64,000 bases of DNA from Aggregatilinea lenta. GTDB taxonomy: Bacteria > Chloroflexota > Anaerolineae > Aggregatilineales > Aggregatilineaceae. The notes beneath the pieces were generated by a model. The model ran no database searches. It was not told the DNA's origin and saw nothing but the letters and a program-made list of their open reading frames with translations. The position numbers and the translations under genes were made by a program. Shown piece by piece: positions 62,356 to 64,000 of the stretch. The stretch covers positions 744,001 through 808,000 of the forward strand of contig NZ_BFCB01000003.1 in NCBI RefSeq assembly GCF_003569045.1. Reading direction: 5' to 3'. Position 1 is the stretch's first letter; each line of letters begins with the position of its first letter.

Positions 62356-64000
62356 ATGGATCTGAAATCGCTTCTTGAACGGATGACTTTGGAAGAAAAA
62401 GCAGCACTTTGTACCGGCCTGACGCCCTGGGATACCGTGCCCGTGGAACGGCTGGGCCTTCCGTCGATCATTGTGTCGGACGGGCCGCACGGCGTGCGGC
62501 GCGCGCCCGGCGGCTTTTCGGGCGACATCGTGCCTGCGACGTGCTTCCCTACCGCCTCGGCGCTGGCCTCGACGTGGGACGTCGAGCTGGTCCGTGAGCT
62601 GGGCGAGGCGCTGGCCGACGAGTGCATCGCGCTGGACGTAGACATCGTGCTCGGCCCCGGCACCAATATGAAACGCACGCCGCTGTGCGGGCGCAACTTC
62701 GAGTACTTCTCCGAAGATCCGCATCTCGCCGGGCGCATGGCGGCCAGCCTGATCGACGGCGTGCAGAGCAAGGGTGTCGGCACGTCGCTGAAGCACCTCG
62801 CGGCCAACAACCAGGAAGAGCAGCGCTTCACCATCGACGCGCAGATCGACGAGCGCACGCTGCATGAACTGTACCTCGCCGCGTTCGAGTATGCGGTGAA
62901 GGAGGCCAAGCCGTGGACGGTGATGTGCGCCTATAACCGGCTGAACGGCACGTACGCTTCGCAGAACCACTATCTGCTGACGGAGGTGCTCAAGGACCGG
63001 TGGGGCTTCGAAGGTGTGGTCGTGTCGGACTGGGGCGCGGTGCATGACCGGGTCGCGGCGCTGGCCGCCGGGCTGGACCTGGAGATGCCCGGACCGCAAC
63101 CGCAGCGCACGCGGGCCATCGTGGAAGCGGTGCGCAGCGGTGACCTGGACGAAGCCGCGCTGGACGAGTCGGTGATGCGGCTGCTGTCCATCATCGACAA
63201 GGCGCAGCAAACGCCTAAGGGCGGCGTGTCGATCGATATCGACGCGCATCACGCGCTGGCGCGCCGCATCGCCGCCGAGGCGATGGTGCTGCTCAAGAAC
63301 GAGGGCAACCTGCTGCCCCTGCACGACGCGAGCCGGATCGCGGTCATCGGTGTGGCAGCTAAGGAGCCGTACTTCCAGGGCGGCGGCAGCTCGCACATCA
63401 ACCCGACGCGGGTAGACAGCCCCTTCGACGAGCTGCAAAAGCTGGCCGGGGATGCTGTGCTGACCTACGCGCCCGGCTACGCGATGGACGATTCGTCCGA
63501 CCCGGCGCTGATCGAGGAAGCGGTCGCGCTGGCAGGCGAAGCGGACGTCGCACTGTTGTATGTGGCGCTGCCGCCGATGAAAGAATCCGAGGGCTACGAC
63601 CGGCCCGACATCGACCTGATGGATCATCAGGTCGCGCTGATCAAGGCCGTAGCCGCGCGGCAGCCGAAGTCGGTGGTCATCCTCAACAATGGCTCGGCGG
63701 TCGCCATGCAGGACTGGATCGACGGCCCGGCGGCGGTGCTTGAGGCGTGGATGATGGGACAGGCGGGCGGCGGCGCGATCGCGGACGTGCTGTTCGGCAA
63801 GGTGAACCCCTCCGGGCGGTTGGCGGAGACATTCCCGATCAAGCTCAGCGACACGCCCGCGTACATCAACTATCCCGGCGATCTGGGCAAGGTCCGCTAC
63901 GGCGAGGGCGTGTTCATCGGCTACCGCTACTACGACACCACCGGGACGGACGTGCTGTTCCCGTTCGGTTACGGCCTGAGCTACACCACGTTCGCGTACG
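62356..64000 (+). CDS. GH3 beta-glucosidase (cut by window edge)
   Basis: The first 548 residues of a GH3 enzyme. N-terminal TIM barrel with LERMTLEEKAALCTGL, IVSDGPHGVRR, GVGTSLKHLAANNQEEQR, and nucleophile Asp225 in GVVVSDWGAVHD. C-terminal alpha/beta domain begins near AEAMVLLKNEGNLLPL, continuing to FPFGYGLSYTTFAY at the edge, where the fibronectin-like domain would follow. No signal peptide, so cytoplasmic. It releases terminal beta-glucosyl or related residues. AGGAGC lies 12 nt before the ATG, slightly far. Confidence 0.94.
   Translation, partial: MDLKSLLERMTLEEKAALCTGLTPWDTVPVERLGLPSIIVSDGPHGVRRAPGGFSGDIVPATCFPTASALASTWDVELVRELGEALADECIALDVDIVLGPGTNMKRTPLCGRNFEYFSEDPHLAGRMAASLIDGVQSKGVGTSLKHLAANNQEEQRFTIDAQIDERTLHELYLAAFEYAVKEAKPWTVMCAYNRLNGTYASQNHYLLTEVLKDRWGFEGVVVSDWGAVHDRVAALAAGLDLEMPGPQPQRTRAIVEAVRSGDLDEAALDESVMRLLSIIDKAQQTPKGGVSIDIDAHHALARRIAAEAMVLLKNEGNLLPLHDASRIAVIGVAAKEPYFQGGGSSHINPTRVDSPFDELQKLAGDAVLTYAPGYAMDDSSDPALIEEAVALAGEADVALLYVALPPMKESEGYDRPDIDLMDHQVALIKAVAARQPKSVVILNNGSAVAMQDWIDGPAAVLEAWMMGQAGGGAIADVLFGKVNPSGRLAETFPIKLSDTPAYINYPGDLGKVRYGEGVFIGYRYYDTTGTDVLFPFGYGLSYTTFAY

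Overview
The window is high-GC bacterial DNA with dense, mostly operonic genes. Several features suggest a Chloroflexota member, probably Anaerolineae-like: three complete sugar ABC importers each beside a LacI-type regulator, a secreted SH3 protein with TPTxTWTP linkers, and many intergenic palindromic repeats. The lineage is an inference from gene style; there is no rRNA or other phylogenetic marker here. I see no tRNA, rRNA, CRISPR array, prophage or transposase gene.

Layout. 1-5.8 kb: RNase J (cut by the window edge), a secreted SH3 protein, and an operon of zinc-free ribosomal protein L33, a CobW/ZNG1-type GTPase and an RlmI-like rRNA methyltransferase, behind a consensus promoter with a Zur-like palindrome. 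5.9-15.9 kb: a DegT-type aminotransferase coupled to Tex, a PadR/ABC (MacB-like) operon, an MFS exporter, a VOC protein. 15.9-22.7 kb: sugar ABC importer 1 with LacI regulator and an FAD oxidoreductase. 22.9-24.9 kb: a [2Fe-2S] thioredoxin-like ferredoxin, PAS protein and SpoIIE-type phosphatase, a trio usually found beside [FeFe] hydrogenases but without one here. 25.6-40.1 kb: LacI regulator, fused beta-phosphoglucomutase/GH65 phosphorylase, importer 2, an unassigned (alpha/alpha)6 glycosidase, a membrane spermidine-synthase-like protein, a YesL-like protein and a GH36 alpha-galactosidase. 40.2-51.9 kb: an oppositely oriented locus with importer 3, cytoplasmic GH31, secreted GH31 and a Tat-exported GH71/99-like protein, divergent from a LacI-family regulator with two tandem DNA-binding domains. 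52-58 kb: an unassigned TIM-barrel glycosidase-like protein, a GT4 glycosyltransferase, an OmpR-type two-component system and a DUF364-type protein. 58.2-62.1 kb: a NifX-like His-rich protein divergent from an XRE-cupin regulator, an AhpD-like protein, and a ferritin-like DUF2202 / duplicated DUF4405 / OB-like module. 62.4 kb to the end: a GH3 beta-glucosidase, cut by the edge.

Working together: the carbohydrate loci look like separate import-and-degrade units for alpha-linked glycans (GH65, GH36, GH31, GH71/99-like), each controlled by its own LacI-family protein with a recognisable adjacent palindrome. The most promising undescribed system is the DUF2202-DUF4405-OB module. Its two transcription units are both preceded by the same promoter architecture: 11-bp-period TTCTTCAC-type direct repeats ending exactly 10 nt before the -10 box. 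This is the layout of an OmpR/PhoB-family regulon. Other strong points are the double-HTH LacI protein, the zinc-sparing L33/CobW operon, a 221-bp MITE-like element inserted in a resident repeat, and a 109-nt nested hairpin between two importer genes.
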